Assembly (NCBI GenBank): GCA_948567375.1
Contig: OX419758.1
Location: 1,059,001-1,123,000 of the forward strand
Direction of reading: 5' to 3'
Length of the DNA: 64,000 bases
DNA from: Lunularia cruciata
Lineage: Eukaryota > Streptophyta > Marchantiopsida > Lunulariales > Lunulariaceae
The notes under the pieces are model-generated. The model did no database searches. It had not been told where the DNA came from and saw only the letters and a program-made list of their open reading frames with translations. Position numbers and translations under genes: made by a program. Shown piece by piece: positions 47,495 through 60,287 of this stretch (position 1 is the stretch's first letter; the number at the start of each line of letters is the position of its first letter).

Positions 47495-50400
47495 TATTCC
47501 CTTGCCGCTAGTTGGTGACGTCCTCGTTGCCAATGAAGCTTCAAATTCCTTGATGGCTGTCTACGCATTTTGGAGGTGGGAAAGAGGTTTGCATGTGGCA
47601 TCATGAAGGGGATACCCTTTCCAAAGGACCTTGTACTCCGTATGTTGGCGATGGCCTTGTTGAATATGGCGATGTGCAAGGATACAATCAACTTCGTACT
47701 CCTCATAATCATTGATAGGGACAGGAAGTGGGGGAGGTTGGATTCAAGAGGAAAAGGAAGAGGGGTTAGGAACAAAGTTTTCAACTTGGAAACATGAAAG
47801 ACAGGATGGATACGCATGTGACAAGGCAAGGCAAGTTGCTAAGCAACAGGAGAGACAATGTGGGTGATATCAAAGGGTCCTATCCAATTAGGGGCAAGTT
47901 TACAAACTTGGGTATCAAGTGGGAGAGGGAGGTTACTAGAGGATAACTTGACTTTATCACCAACTTCAAAGGTGAGATCACAACGATGGTGGTCCACATA
48001 TTGTTTTTGGCAATTCTAAGCAACAAGGAGGTGAGACTTGGCTTGTTGGAGAGATTGGGATATAGTGGTCAAGAATGTGGAAGTATGAGGAACTTGAGAG
48101 GGAGGAGGAGCAAGAAGACAATTTGGAACAAGTGGATCTTGGCCAAAATTAAGAAAGAAGGGAGAAAATCCAGTGCTTGCTTGTTTGGAATTGTTGTAGG
48201 CAAATTATGCAGCTATAAGACATTCATCCCAATTGGTATAGTGGACATTGACAAAGGCTCGCAACATATCCTCCAATGTATGATTTGTGCATTTGGTTTG
48301 TCCATCAGTTTGAGGATGATAGACCATGGACAAAGCAAGCTTGATGCCGAGTATCTAGAAGAATGCTTGTCAAAACTTCCCGGTAAATTGAGAATCACGG
48401 TCGGAGATGAGTACACATGGCATCCCATGATGCTTGAAGACATTGTCGAAGTAGATTTGCACTAAGGTTGGAGCATCCACGGTATCACAGGTTGGTGCCA
48501 AGTGGATTTGCTTACTAAGCTTATCCACAAACACCACAATTGCGGTGTGTCATTGTTTTGTCTTTGGCAAGGATGTGATGAGATCCAAGCTCACATGCTC
48601 CCAGAAGCGGATGGAATGGCAAGTGGTTGAAGGAGTCCACTCGGCTTCTGGTTGCTAGCCTTGGTACATTGGCAACTCTCACATGATTGGACAAAGTCTT
48701 GAACATCTCGTGTCATGTTGGGCCACCACCATTGGTGTTGGAGGGTGCCCAAGGTCTTGTCCACTCCCATGTGACCAGCTATTGGTAAATCAAGGGCTTC
48801 TTGAAGGCACACAAGTTGAAGATCACCTTTGGCTGGAACATAGATCTGGTCTACATGGAATAAAAGACCTTCCTTGAAGGAGAAGGTGTTGTACTCCTTG
48901 TTGCATGTTGTCAGACTACCGTGTGCCATTTGGAAGAAGAGATCTTGTTGTAGAGCTGATTGAAACTCATTATGGACCTTAGGGTCAATGGACACCGTTG
49001 TAATTGCCGCCATGATGAGAGGGAGAGCCTTCAAATCAGGTCATTGTGATAGAGCATTGGGGATGATATGGAACCAACCTAGTTTGTGCTCAAGTTTGAT
49101 GTCAAACAATTGGAGTTGCTCTTCCCATCGATGATGCCGACTCTTCATGTGCTCCAAGTGTAAGGTTTGCAACAATGGCTTGTGATCAGTTCGCATGATC
49201 ACTTGTTTCCCCAAGAGATAATGCCTCCATACCTTGGTGGCATATACCATTGCAAGTTGTTCCTGATCTTGAGCAGAGTAATTTCTTTCAGCTGTATTTA
49301 GTCGGCGAGTCCATCTGGAAATTCTTGTTGCAACACAGCTCCAATTGCAAAGTTAGAAGCATCAAAATCAACCACACAAGGTAGTTGAGGATCATATGGT
49401 TGAAGAATGGGTCTTGAAGACACCATATGCTTTAAGTTCTGGAATGCTTCTTCATGCTTGGTGGTCCATTGGAAGCTCGAGTTCTTTCCCAAGAGGTCAA
49501 TCAATGGTGTAGCCACGTGAGCATAATAGCATAATAGTGGATGAATCGTTGGTAAAAACTGGCCAATCCATTGAATGCTTGTACTTCTGTAGCATCCTTT
49601 GGGGTAGGCAAATCAGTTTCTCTTCTTCCATCTTGATCCCCTCTGATGAGATCTTATGACCCAAGAAGGTAACCTCCTTTTGCCAAAAAGCACACTTTGA
49701 CTTCTTGCAATAAAATTTCCACTATCATAGTTGTCTTAGGACTTCTTGCACATGATTCACGTGTTCTGCCTTTGTCCTACTATAGATTAGGATATCATCT
49801 AAGAACACCACCACAGACCGATCCAATAGTCCCTCCAACACCCGATGCATCTGATCCATGAAGACTACTAGAGCATTAGTGAGTCCAAAAGGTAGAACTC
49901 TCCACTTGAAATGTATATACCTTGTGCAAAAGGCAGTCTTTTGCACATCCTCTCCTTCAATAAGAATTTGCCAATAGCCGCTACAAAGATCCAGCTTGGA
50001 AAAGTAGCATGCTCCACTTAGTTGATCAAGCAGGTCATCAATCCGAGGCAAGAGATATGCATTCTTCACGGTTTGCTTATTGAGTCCACGGTAATCAATA
50101 TAGAAATGAAGTCCTCTATCCTTCTTTGGAACAAATAGTATTGGTGCTCCCCAAGGAGAGGTACTATGTCATATGAAATCCTTCTCCAACAAATCTGTAA
50201 ATGTTATTTGCAACTCCTCCAACTCCTTTGGTGAGAGCCGATAGATTGGTCTACTCAATGGAGTACTCTCTAGCAATAACTTGATCTTGAAGGGCATACC
50301 TTGATTGGAGTGTAATTTCTTTGGCAGATCATCCGGAAACACATCTTCAAACTCTTAAATTATCCGATCAACCATTGCTTGATGAGGCTCTTGGCCCTCC

Positions 50401-52260
50401 TCAGATTGTTCTTGTGCAATCAGCTTGACCCACAACGCAAATATAGACTTATCTTCTTCCAAAGCTTGCTTTATGTCCGCTTCATTAACAAACTTCCCTT
50501 CCAGAGACTCATCTCTCTTCCAAGCTTGCTCCATGGTTGCCTTCTTGGCAAACTTCCCATCTTGGGACTCATCTGCCTTCCAGATTCACTCTATGGCTAC
50601 CTTCTCGACAAACTTCCCATCTTGGGACTGACTATTCTTAGGCATCTTACTCAAAGGTGCCAGACAACCTAATTGGAAATATCTACCTTGGTGTTGTACT
50701 TGAATTTGTCATCGGGTCTAATCGAATTAAACCTTATGAAGTTCAAGCCAAGGTAGACCCAAAATGATATCATAGCATAGAGATGCCACTCATACACTTG
50801 AAATACTCCTTCCCAATCTTGAAGGTAACAGGATGTGAGGTGTGGAATGCAGAACCCTTTCTACCATCCGCCATCATCAAACTACTTCCAAACACTGGCT
50901 TGATAAGAATATCCAATTCCTTTGCTACTTGCATAGACATGTAATTCTCTAAACTTCTAGAATCAACCAAAATCCTACAACCTCAATTAGATATCATACC
51001 TTGCAAGTGAAGCAAACTTGCATAGGTCAAGCCTTCAATCCCATTGGAACTAATCAAGCTCCCAATAGGCGCTTCAAAATCTCCTACCGAGATTCTTTGT
51101 TTCCCTGATCATTCTGTTCCACAAACTCCATTTGGGCAACTTGTCAAGGTCACCCATTCCTAAGTGGACATTTAGCAATGCAATGTCCAACTTGGCAACA
51201 ATAAAAGCAACCTCCATTTTGTCATAATCTTTCTCTATCTATTGTGCCACGTGGTCTTTGTTGGATAGCATCAATCTCCATTGGTACCAATTCTTCCACT
51301 CGTGCGTAGTGTACTGGTAGGCGTTGTGTAGGTTGAGGTCAAGACCAAGTTGTTGCAACCAAGGAATCAAAACGCTCAGCCAATTGCATAGCTTCTTCTA
51401 TGTTTTGTAGCTCCCGCATGGTCACCTCCAATTTGGTTCATGACTTCAATCCTTGCACAAATCAATCCAGTAATTCACCTTCTTGGATATCTAGAATTTG
51501 CATGATGATGTTTTGAACTTGTGTGATGTAGCTTCTCACTAAGCCAATCTGCCTCAACTCTGCCAATTTATCTCGTGCGGCTTGGGTGTCATTTATAGTT
51601 TGAAACTGACCAAGTATTGCATCTTTGAATTTTGCCCATGTCAAAATTGGTGTAACAATTTGTCATTCAGCTCTTTCTACTTGGAATTGCCACCAAAGTT
51701 TTGTCACGCCATCCAATTGGCTAGAAGCCAAGAGAATTTGTTTCCGCTTGCCTTGACGATTGGTGGCTTCAAAGTAACATTTGCAATTAAACACAAAATT
51801 CTCCATTGTCCCTGGAAGATTCTTGCCTTCAAACACCTTGGGTTTTGGAAATCAAATGCGATCTTCTCCATCTTGAATTGGCGCTCTGTCTATCTATTCT
51901 CGTTGTTGCTGGTCTTATTCATCCAACCATTGAGTAAGATGCTTGATTTGTTGTTGTATTGCAAGGATAACATCTGGTATTGCCGCCATCACTACTACTC
52001 TATTCCACTACCCTCAATTTATCTAGTTGATTAACACATAGATACAACACATCTACCGTTCTCCATAAGTTACAACTGGAAGTATCAAGGGTTTCTCTGA
52101 CACGGTGATCATATGTAGAAAATCCTGCCCAAAGTGCAAGGTGATGAATTGTGTGAAATGATGCTTTGGTAATATCTGGACATGAAAGTCCCAATGGTTT
52201 GGCAGAAGTGGATTTGGTGGTCCATAAATTCCATCCATCCCATTCCTGCTCTGATACCAA
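47495..52260 (-). pseudogene. Element B: nearly full-length chromovirus gag-pol
   Basis: On the minus strand, right to left: primer binding site TTGGTATCAGAGC (52248-52260); gag with KFKDAILGQFQ (51630) and a knuckle CFYCCQVGHC (51200); protease part MMADGRKGSAFHTSH (50860). Next come reverse transcriptase with [14 protein letters not shown] and FLDDILIYS (49900-49790), RNase H with DFDASNFAIGAVLQ (49360), and the integrase zinc finger HMGVDKTLG..CESCQCTK (48760-48650). The integrase core has D, D and E all readable (WEHVSLDLITS, LISDRDSQF, YHPQTDGQT). A chromodomain follows, WKGYPLHDATCKPLSHLQNA (47640-47570), with Trp to Cys and a stop after it. Frames are broken in many places, so it is inactive. 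Chromovirus status follows from the chromodomain. Confidence 0.9.
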
Positions 52261-52669
52261 TGTAAAAGACCAAAGCCGAGGAGAGAAATAGGAGAATAGA
52301 AACTCATATTGGGACACTTGAATGAGGGAAAACTCCGACTGCCTAGCATGAGCTTTGGCTTTGGTATTTATAGGTAGCATACAAGACCCTTGAAGCTTTT
52401 CAAGAAGCTTCCTTGAACCTCTTTCTTGGAGTGCAAGCCAAGTTAACCAAGAAGCTTCTCAAGAAGCTTCCTTCTAGAAGCCGCCTACTTGGCATGCAAG
52501 CTAAGCTAGTTAGAAGCTTCTAGAAGCTACCTGCTTAGGGTGCAAGTTAACTAGTTGGGAAGCTTCCCAAGAAGCTTCTTAGATGCTTCTAGAATATTCT
52601 AGGCTATTTTGTCTTATTCTTTACTTTCTAAGCTTGACTAACTTTGCCGCTAAACTCCATATTGTTACA
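52261..52669 (-). mobile_element. Element B: 5' LTR
   Basis: A 409-base unit, TGTAAAAGACCAAAG to CCATATTGTTACA on the plus strand, lies directly against the primer binding site. It is like the 3' LTR at 47084-47494. The middle holds repeated AAGCTTC palindromes, as in element A's LTR. Confidence 0.9.
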
Positions 52670-55600
52670 TTTGGCAATGGTGAACCTAGTTGGATAGCCT
52701 AGAGCCACATTTCCCACACTCATGAGTTTCCCAGGCTCTCATGTTTTTTGAGAAGGAGGATCTAGACTTGTTTGTGACTCATAGTAACAACAGTTGGTGG
52801 AGCCCAACATTGATGAGAGAGACCGGGCGATGGATTTTCAAACCAATATTACTATTGTTCCAATAGTGTCAGAGGCATCCAAGCGTCAGATGTTAGGTCA
52901 GGCTATGGACCTGAATTGTTTGACCTGGATTGTGAGCCTTGGCTTGGCAGAGCAACGTAGGATGCACTTGATAGGCATCACCACTTGGACACTTGTGAGC
53001 CTTGTGCCTATCAAGACAATTCAAGCACATGCTGGGGGTGATAGACTGAGTGGGCATGGTATTCTTGGGACAAAGCCAGTAGCTACTAGCAAGAGTGGTC
53101 TACTTGGAGTCCATCTAGGTGAGCATGGGCTACTTGGATTACACCCTTGGTCCACTTGGGATGCAACTAGAGGACGTGTGGAGCTTGCAGCTAGAGTGGA
53201 GGGATTTTTCACATCGAGGTTGGGGTCTCTAGTGGTTGGGGGCATGACATTATTGCTCCCAAGGGCCCACTATAGTAGCAAGTCAGTACGTCTTCCACTC
53301 CTACAATAGTTATAGAGGATACAAGGGAGCCAGATCTTGGACCCAAGCTTACTGGAGAGGAAAGATGGAGGGTTTGGAGGTTCTTGAGGAGCCACACGAG
53401 TTGTTTTGCCTTCAGTATGAAGGATTCGGGTGCTCTAAAGGGACTTGGTACACGGATTGAGCTGACTAGCAATACACCAGTTTTTTGACATCCTTATCAA
53501 TAAAGTGAGATGGAGAGGACATTGATTTAGAGCCGGAGTAGTGACTTTTTTGAGGCTGGTTTGGTAGAGATTTCACATGGAGAGTATGCATCAACAATGC
53601 CAGCCAAGAAGGATATGCATGGCAACTACACAAATAGGCAGATGTGTGGAGATTACCGTCCTATCAACCAACAAACTAGGGCTGATTGGTATGCCATGCC
53701 TACACCAAAGGAGATTTTTGATGCAATTGGGCATGCAAAGATCTTCAATAGTTTGGATCTTTGAGCTGGATATCATCAATTGCCAATCAGGGAGGAAGAT
53801 AAGGTTAAGACAACATTCTGGGCTATTGATCCTCACGGCAAGGATGTGTTATATCAATGGAGGTTCTTACCATTTGGGTTGAAGGATGCTCTTGTTGAGT
53901 TCCAGAGGGTCATGGATAGGATCCTAGCTGGATTGGATTTTGCTTGGTGCTATATTGATGACATTTTGGTCTATAGCACTATTGTGGAGGAGCATGAGAG
54001 ACATTTGTTGGAGGTGTTTGAGAGGTTGAGATCTCATGGACTCAAATTACATCCTAGGAAGTGTAGGTTCTTCCACAAGCAGGTTGAGTATTTGGGTCAC
54101 ACTATCTACCCTGGAGGACTTGGTGTTCAATAGACCAAGGTGGAGGCTAATGCATGTATTCCTTGGCCTATGGATGTGAGTAGAGTGTGAGCATTCCTTA
54201 GGTTGGTGAACTTTTATTGCTGCTATGTTAGAGGATTTAGTGCCATTGCCAAGGCCTCTACAAAGCTGACCAAGCTTACATAGAAGTGGTGTTGTGGAGA
54301 TGAAGAGGAGAGAGCTTTTGTAGAGCTCAAGGAGAGGTTGCTATCTGCTCCTATTTTGGGTGGACCAATCAGAGGATGACCATTTCAGGTTCATACTGAT
54401 TGGAGTATGTTGGGGCTTGGAGCAGTGCTCACCCAAGATGATGATGAGGGGAAGGAGTTTGTGGTGGCCTATGCTAGTCGCTCCAAAAATTCAGCGGAGG
54501 CAAAGTATAATTCATATGAGGGAGAGTGCTTGGCACTAGTTTGGCAATAGCACATTTCCAATGTTACCTATTTGGTAATCCCTTCACTCTCATCACTGAT
54601 CATGAGCCATTGAAGTGGTTAATGGAGTCTGACAAGCTTTCAAGGAAGCTTCCACGATGGACTCTGATTGTTCATAGACCTGGAGTGGTAAACCATGATG
54701 TAGATGGGTTGAGTAGAAACTCATGTCCCAACCAGTAGGATCAGACCGGAGCACGTTAGCATGGTGAGATAGATGAGGAGATGGTGCTAGGTTGGCATGC
54801 ATCCGCCTTTTTGTGTATATTTTCAGAGGCTTTGGTGGTATCTCTCTCAACGCATACAAGAGGAGTTATTGAGGTCATAGATCCAAAGAGTGAAGATATT
54901 GGTATGGTTCAGTGAGACATTCATGATGATGTCTTAGTGATGGACTATCTTCACAATGGTGTTGTGGGTGGCACAATTGGGGCCAAGGAGAAAGACCGTG
55001 TCCTTCAACGAGCCAGACAATTCAAATTGGAAGGCAGACACCTTTTGTGTGTATGCGTGGATGGTAGAGTGTGAGTAGTACCCCTTCCATCTTAGAGTCC
55101 ATAGTTGGTCCGTCATGCTCATGAGGAGCTAGGACATTTTGGAGTAAAGCATCATATAGCTTACTCTAGAGTCATTATTGGTGGTGCGGTATGCAGACCA
55201 AGGTATAGCAGTTTGTTGCCAGATGTGTGGTTTGTGACCAAGTTAAAGCATCATTCAATGCTCCTATGCCACAATTACACCCATTACCTATCATGGGATT
55301 GGGTTACCGTTGGAGCTTGGACTTCACTGGACCTTTACCGCTGATTGTAAGACATCATTGGTATGTTTTGGTGATGGTGGAGCATTTCTCCAAGTGGATT
55401 GAGTTGGTGGCACTTCTTGACAAGCCTAATGAAGGGACAACTTACTTGTTCATGGATTGAGTTTTTAGTCATTTTGGTGCACCAGCTGAGGTTTTGACTG
55501 ATTAGGATACAGAGTTCTTGGGAGAGTTTTAGGTCTTGTGTGACAAGGCTTTGATTGATCATTGTACTACATCCCGAGATGGCAGATGGCTTAGTAGAGA

Positions 55601-56512
55601 GAGTGGTTCAGACTGTGAAGAGAGGATTGCAAAAGTATGGTTTGCAAAGAGGCCACTTGGGAGATTGGGATCTCCAGTTACCTTGGTTGGCCATAGGCTA
55701 TTGGTTCAGCCGGCAAGCCTCCTTAGCATCCTTCTCTCTATACTTTCTACTCTATGGACAAGATCCAGATTTACCTGTACTCATTTGTCGAGATGCTATT
55801 GTAGTTTTGGACTTGGATAACCCCAATGTATGGATGAGTGCATGTTCTCAACGGGTAAAGATCTTTTGGGGAGTGATGCTGATGGATTTTGAGAACTCAA
55901 CAATTGCTTAGCATAAAGATACTTTATGTTATGCTACCATTTGAGGAGGAAGTTATAGACCTTCAATCCATCCATTTCATCTAGGAGACTATGTAATCTA
56001 CAATAGACATCACCAACAACACTTGATGTTTTGATAGGCCGCACTATCTTGAGAGTGCATGAGGTTTTGCCATTTGGAGTCCTTGTGTTAGAAGGATGTG
56101 ATGGTGTTGTTTGGAAGGACCATGTGTGCAATTGTGCACCATGCCACCTCCCAAACATTGATGGTACTATGGACCAAGCTTGGCACTTGTACGTTTAGGC
56201 TTGAGGTGTATGTTATGTGGCTCTTCTGGTGGAGCTATAACTATGTTTGTGTGTGATAGATGTTTGAGAGGATGGCATATGGCATGTATGACTCCTCCCC
56301 TCATGGTGGTTCCTCAGGGATGATGGTTATGTCCTAGATGTACTTGACCTATAGCTAGTTCATTCTTTATATGGTATAGATTGTAGACAAGTGACTAATA
56401 GGGCTCTATAACACCCGGCCTCTTGATCTTTGCCCATCATAGGGTATACCATATACTTGGAGTATATGGGTATCTAGAGTTAGAGGGACATAACCGCCAG
56501 CTAGGGGGTGAT
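52670..56512 (+). pseudogene. Element F: gypsy pol (5' truncated)
   Basis: The plus strand gives reverse transcriptase from 53560 (CGDYRPINQQTRADWYAMPT, KEIFDAIGHAKIFNSLDL, WRFLPFGLKDALVEF, CYIDDILVYS near 53950). RNase H follows ([15 protein letters not shown] near 54400; TLITDHEPLKWLM near 54600). Integrase core comes next (GYRWSLDFTGPL, EVLTD near 55490, GLVERVVQTVKRGL near 55580). The post-integrase end is VWKDHVCNCAPCHLPNIDG near 56110. Many stops interrupt it, including one in the SLDL-AGYHQ motif. The part before 53500 probably derives from gag and protease but is not readable. A purine run CTAGGGGGTGAT just before 56513 looks like the polypurine tract. The left end abuts element B's LTR, and no 5' LTR of F is visible. 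Confidence 0.85.
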
Positions 56513-56612
56513 TGTGGCACTTTAAAGTCTATGTATGACTTATATGTGAGTTGTGCTTCTATAGTGTATGATGTTGACAATGATGTATGTTGTGTAGTGA
56601 TGTATATATGCA
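56513..56612 (+). repeat. ~100-base TG..CA repeat after element F (possible short LTR), copy a
   Basis: The unit runs from TGTGGCACTTTAAAGTCTATG to TATATATGCA and directly follows F's polypurine-like run. A second copy lies at 57070 and a third is cut by the window's left edge. Similarity among the three ends at the same base, so an LTR of about 100 bases is possible; a longer LTR that includes the following 457 bases cannot be excluded. Confidence 0.65.
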
Positions 56613-57069
56613 CAATAGCTATCATGCTATTTGTAGTGTTGCATCTAGATTGCTTGGACACTAGAGTTCTAGTGATAATAGTTAGAGTTAATTCAATAGT
56701 TTCTCAAAGACTACTTTCCAATGGTCAGATTTTGTGTTTAAAGTACTAACTTCATGGTGGGCCCACCGTCACTTTGCACCATTTGCACCATCCAATGTGC
56801 TGTCAACAGGACCGTTAGAGTTTCAGACCTAGCTCAAGTCCAGGGGTATACTTTCAAAGTGCAGCTCTAGAGAGCTCACTTCTCTGATGTTGAGCTTTCG
56901 AGTTCCTGGCTATGGTGGACAGAGCCTGGTGACTATCACCTAGATTCTCCTAGCTAGAGTGGGTGTGGCTTGACTGTAATTAGTGCTCAGTTGTTGGCAG
57001 TTTATAGAGTGACGGATCAAGTATTGATCTGAGTTGAGTGGATTCAAGAGTTGTAAACAATATGATTAT

Positions 57070-57169
57070 TGTGGCACTTTAGAGTCTATGTATGACTTAT
57101 GTGTGAGTTGTGCTTCTATAGTGTATGATGTTGACAACAATGTATGTTGTGTAGCAATGTATATACGCA
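57070..57169 (+). repeat. ~100-base TG..CA repeat, copy b
   Basis: TGTGGCACTTTAGAGTCTATG to TATATACGCA, closely matching 56513-56612. The 457 bases between the copies hold no recognisable protein. Confidence 0.65.
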
Positions 57170-57219
57170 TGACATATGCAATCCACCTTTGGTAAATTTA
57201 TGGATGATTGTTGGGAATT

Positions 57220-59065
57220 TGTGGTACCCACATTTTTCATTTTGGACGAGTTTTGAAGAAGAAGTGCCTTGTTGAAACCAAATTGAAACCAAATGGAGAA
57301 GACATGAGAGGAAATTTGTATTCTGATCAAGCCCGAAGAAGTCTACTTTGTGTCAAATGAAGACGGACTCAGCCAAGATTGAAAGAGGGCAGACCCGAAG
57401 GAGGAATGGAAGTTATAGGTCGAGATTCTTGCGGGGGCTATATCTCAATTTTCACAAGTCCAAATCAAGCGTGCTATATCTCGTTGGAAACGTCTTGTTT
57501 AGGGCTTTCCGCTGCCACCAAAATCGCAAAGTTGGGATGTCTGTAGAAGAAGTTACAAGTATTTAAAGTTTTGGGAGTAATTGTACAAAGTAGTTTAGCG
57601 TCTTTGGGTTGGGTCTTTGGACTTTGGACTTCGGACTTTGGGTTTATACAACTTTGGGTTAGAAGCTTCTTTGCCTCAAGACGAAGATGACTGTATCTGA
57701 GATAGTCGGACCTCGGAGTGCAATGAAGATGAATTTAGGAATCTTGCCTGAGGCATTAGAGAGAGTTAGGATAGAGAAAGAATAGATAGTTAGTATACCC
57801 ATGACTTCAATTTCAGTTCCGATTGAAGATGGAATAGGAATTGAAGGAGAAGTAACAACTGGGAATAAACCCGATGTGCAAGATTAGATTGTAAGTGTCT
57901 TCGGGTCAATAACGTGAGTGATTAGGGGAAAGTGGGTTACAAATTGAAGGCGTAGATAGTGTACCCATGCTTTCAATTACAATTTGATGAGGATATAGTA
58001 GAATTAGCAAAGGAATTGATTGTAATTAGACCCAATGTTACAAAAGTAAGAATTCAAGTGTCATCGAACTTGATAATTGACACATTAGAGAAGAGTGGGT
58101 CAGGAGATAAAGAGTTAGATAAGTCACTCTTTAGTGCAATTGTAGTTCCTAGTGTAGAAGTAGTAGAATTAGTGCAGGAATTGGTAGAATTAGCTATACC
58201 CGAAGAAGGAGAAGTGATAGGAAGATCATTGGGTTTAGAAGCCGATGATGAGGTAGACATCGGATCGGGATAAGTGTCAATTTTGAGATAGGAAGAGGCA
58301 GATATGAAGAGATAGATAGATCTACAGGTAGGAAGAGATGTTAGGAAGCGGTGCATAGGTAGGAAGAATTGTCGTTTGCTTCAATATTTAAGGGGAGCAT
58401 TCACAAACTTATGTTATTCAGCATTCATATTTCTGAAGATAGATAAAGCAAAGTGTTGTTCTTAGTACTTGTCGCTTAAGCTTAATTCCGATTGTCAATT
58501 TTGTGTTTGTGTTTGTGAGTGTGTGGAGAATTCCGAAGAGCAAGTCAGTGTGTTTGTGGATGTTGGAATTTGCAGCCTTGATCTTCATTATGTGTGTTTG
58601 ATCCTGAGTGAAGTGCATCGGAGCAATGCCTTGGCACATTTTAGAGGAATTGTAGTGTTGGTAGTATTCTGCATTTGTGAGTGCAGCACGAAGTTGATGT
58701 GAAGCAATTTTGATTGAGGAAGTTGTGCCTTCAATGGAGGGGTGGAATGTAATTCTGAGGCAAAATCATGCTTCGCAGTGAAGTGCCGTCTTTGGGAGAA
58801 TCTGAATCATCACAATAAAGAGTTGTTTGGACAGAATTTGCTATGTTATGATTATGTGTGTGTGTATTCGTGACAAGTTGTCAAGATTGTGAGCTTGTTA
58901 CTCTCTTCTGGGTGTAGTTTCTACCTAAGAGATTAAAGAAGAAACCAAGAAGAACTATGATTGTGACTTTTGACTTTGTATTTGACCAATTCTGGATAGT
59001 ATCTCTGCGGGAACAAACTTTACTTACCCAATTACCGCAAAAGTGATATTTGCCGGGTTATCACA
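57220..59065 (+). mobile_element. Element U copy 4: intact ends, 5-base target duplication, internally deleted
   Basis: The unit starts TGTGGTACCCACATTTTTC and ends TGCCGGGTTATCACA (1846 bases). It is flanked by GAATT at 57215-57219 and again at 59066-59070. TG..CA ends with a 5-base duplication are the mark of LTR-retrotransposon integration. The conserved first part of the U protein is absent. A 105-codon stretch at 57959-58273 (VTKVRIQVSSNLIIDTLEKS to DIGSG) matches the end of the gene in copy 3, and the tail to 59065 matches copy 3's tail. It may be an internally deleted copy or a solo LTR variant. Confidence 0.85.
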
Positions 59066-59070
59066 GAATT

Positions 59071-60287
59071 ATGTGATCAGAATGTTAGATTGAGAATGTA
59101 AATTGTAAGGCAATGATATCATATAAGTTGAGACCTTTGAAAGATAATGCAAGAATATATTTATGAAAGAGTAAGTAACTTGGTAATCTTGATGGACGAA
59201 AATATGGATATAACAACATTTAGTTCTACATTCTTTAACTATTGCTGCATAATTTACTCACAATCCTCAAGGATAACAACTCTTAAGATAGCAAAGATTA
59301 CATAGGATTCCCAAAATGTTACCTAGCTTAGGTTAAAAATTTTTGGTGGATGTAGGATTGTCTCTCAAGAAAATCCAAGGATGAAGAATTTCCAAGAAGA
59401 CTTTTATAGAAGTTTACTTTTCTAGCACAACATTTAAACAAACATATGAATTGTACATGGAAATTGAGCCACCTTAAAAGAGAGAATATACTTGAAGTAT
59501 TAATCCAAGAATGATACATATATCATTTAAAGTAGCTCAATGAACCTAATGGAGAACATATATTGGATTTTATTGTAATGAAGTATCTATCATTCAAAGG
59601 ATCAAGGATCATATAAAAGAGAGAATTATTCACTCTTCGATGTTAAACGAATGACATTGGATAAATTTCATAATTCATCTTTACTTGAGACAATTAGTCT
59701 TACAATCATATAGTATGCAAAGAGACTTCAAAGATGAAATAAACAAGTACACATGTGTTTTTATGATTGTTCCCTAATGTTTGTTTAATGGTTGTATTCA
59801 AGATTCAATTAATAGATATTGTACTTGCAAGATTTTAGGTGGATGAGATTCATATATTCATTAACTATATGATGAATATATAATTGATCATATGTATAGT
59901 AAAATTCTTCTTCTATAATGCATATAGTTTTTATTATGTAAAACAGACCTCCACTTCCAAAAGGAAGTTGAGTTTTGGTTGATGAATGTGCATGTAAGTT
60001 GAATAATAGGTGAATCTCTATGAACCTATAAATATTAATTTCATAATTAATAAATTCCTATTCAGAAATACTATATTGCAAGAGGATATTAAGTGGCTTA
60101 TATTTCTCCTTGCCATTTAAAACTTTAATATTTTGTTTGTGTTTATATCTAATTTGGAGTAAACAATAAAACTTTATTGCTATCAATATAATTTGAGCAA
60201 TATTTCTGGCTTGTCTAATAAACTACTTGGTACTCTAGTTACAGTCTTTTATAAAGTTGTAATCTAACATGTTAATATTATGTGAAT
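59071..60287. other. AT-rich intergenic DNA
   Basis: No gene or structured repeat recognised; frames are short. Confidence 0.5.

Noticed and set aside
44640-52669. Elements B and C as one continuous retrotransposon
   Set aside because: Each has its own reverse transcriptase and integrase, with different sequence, and B's LTR lies between them. C is a separate, truncated element.
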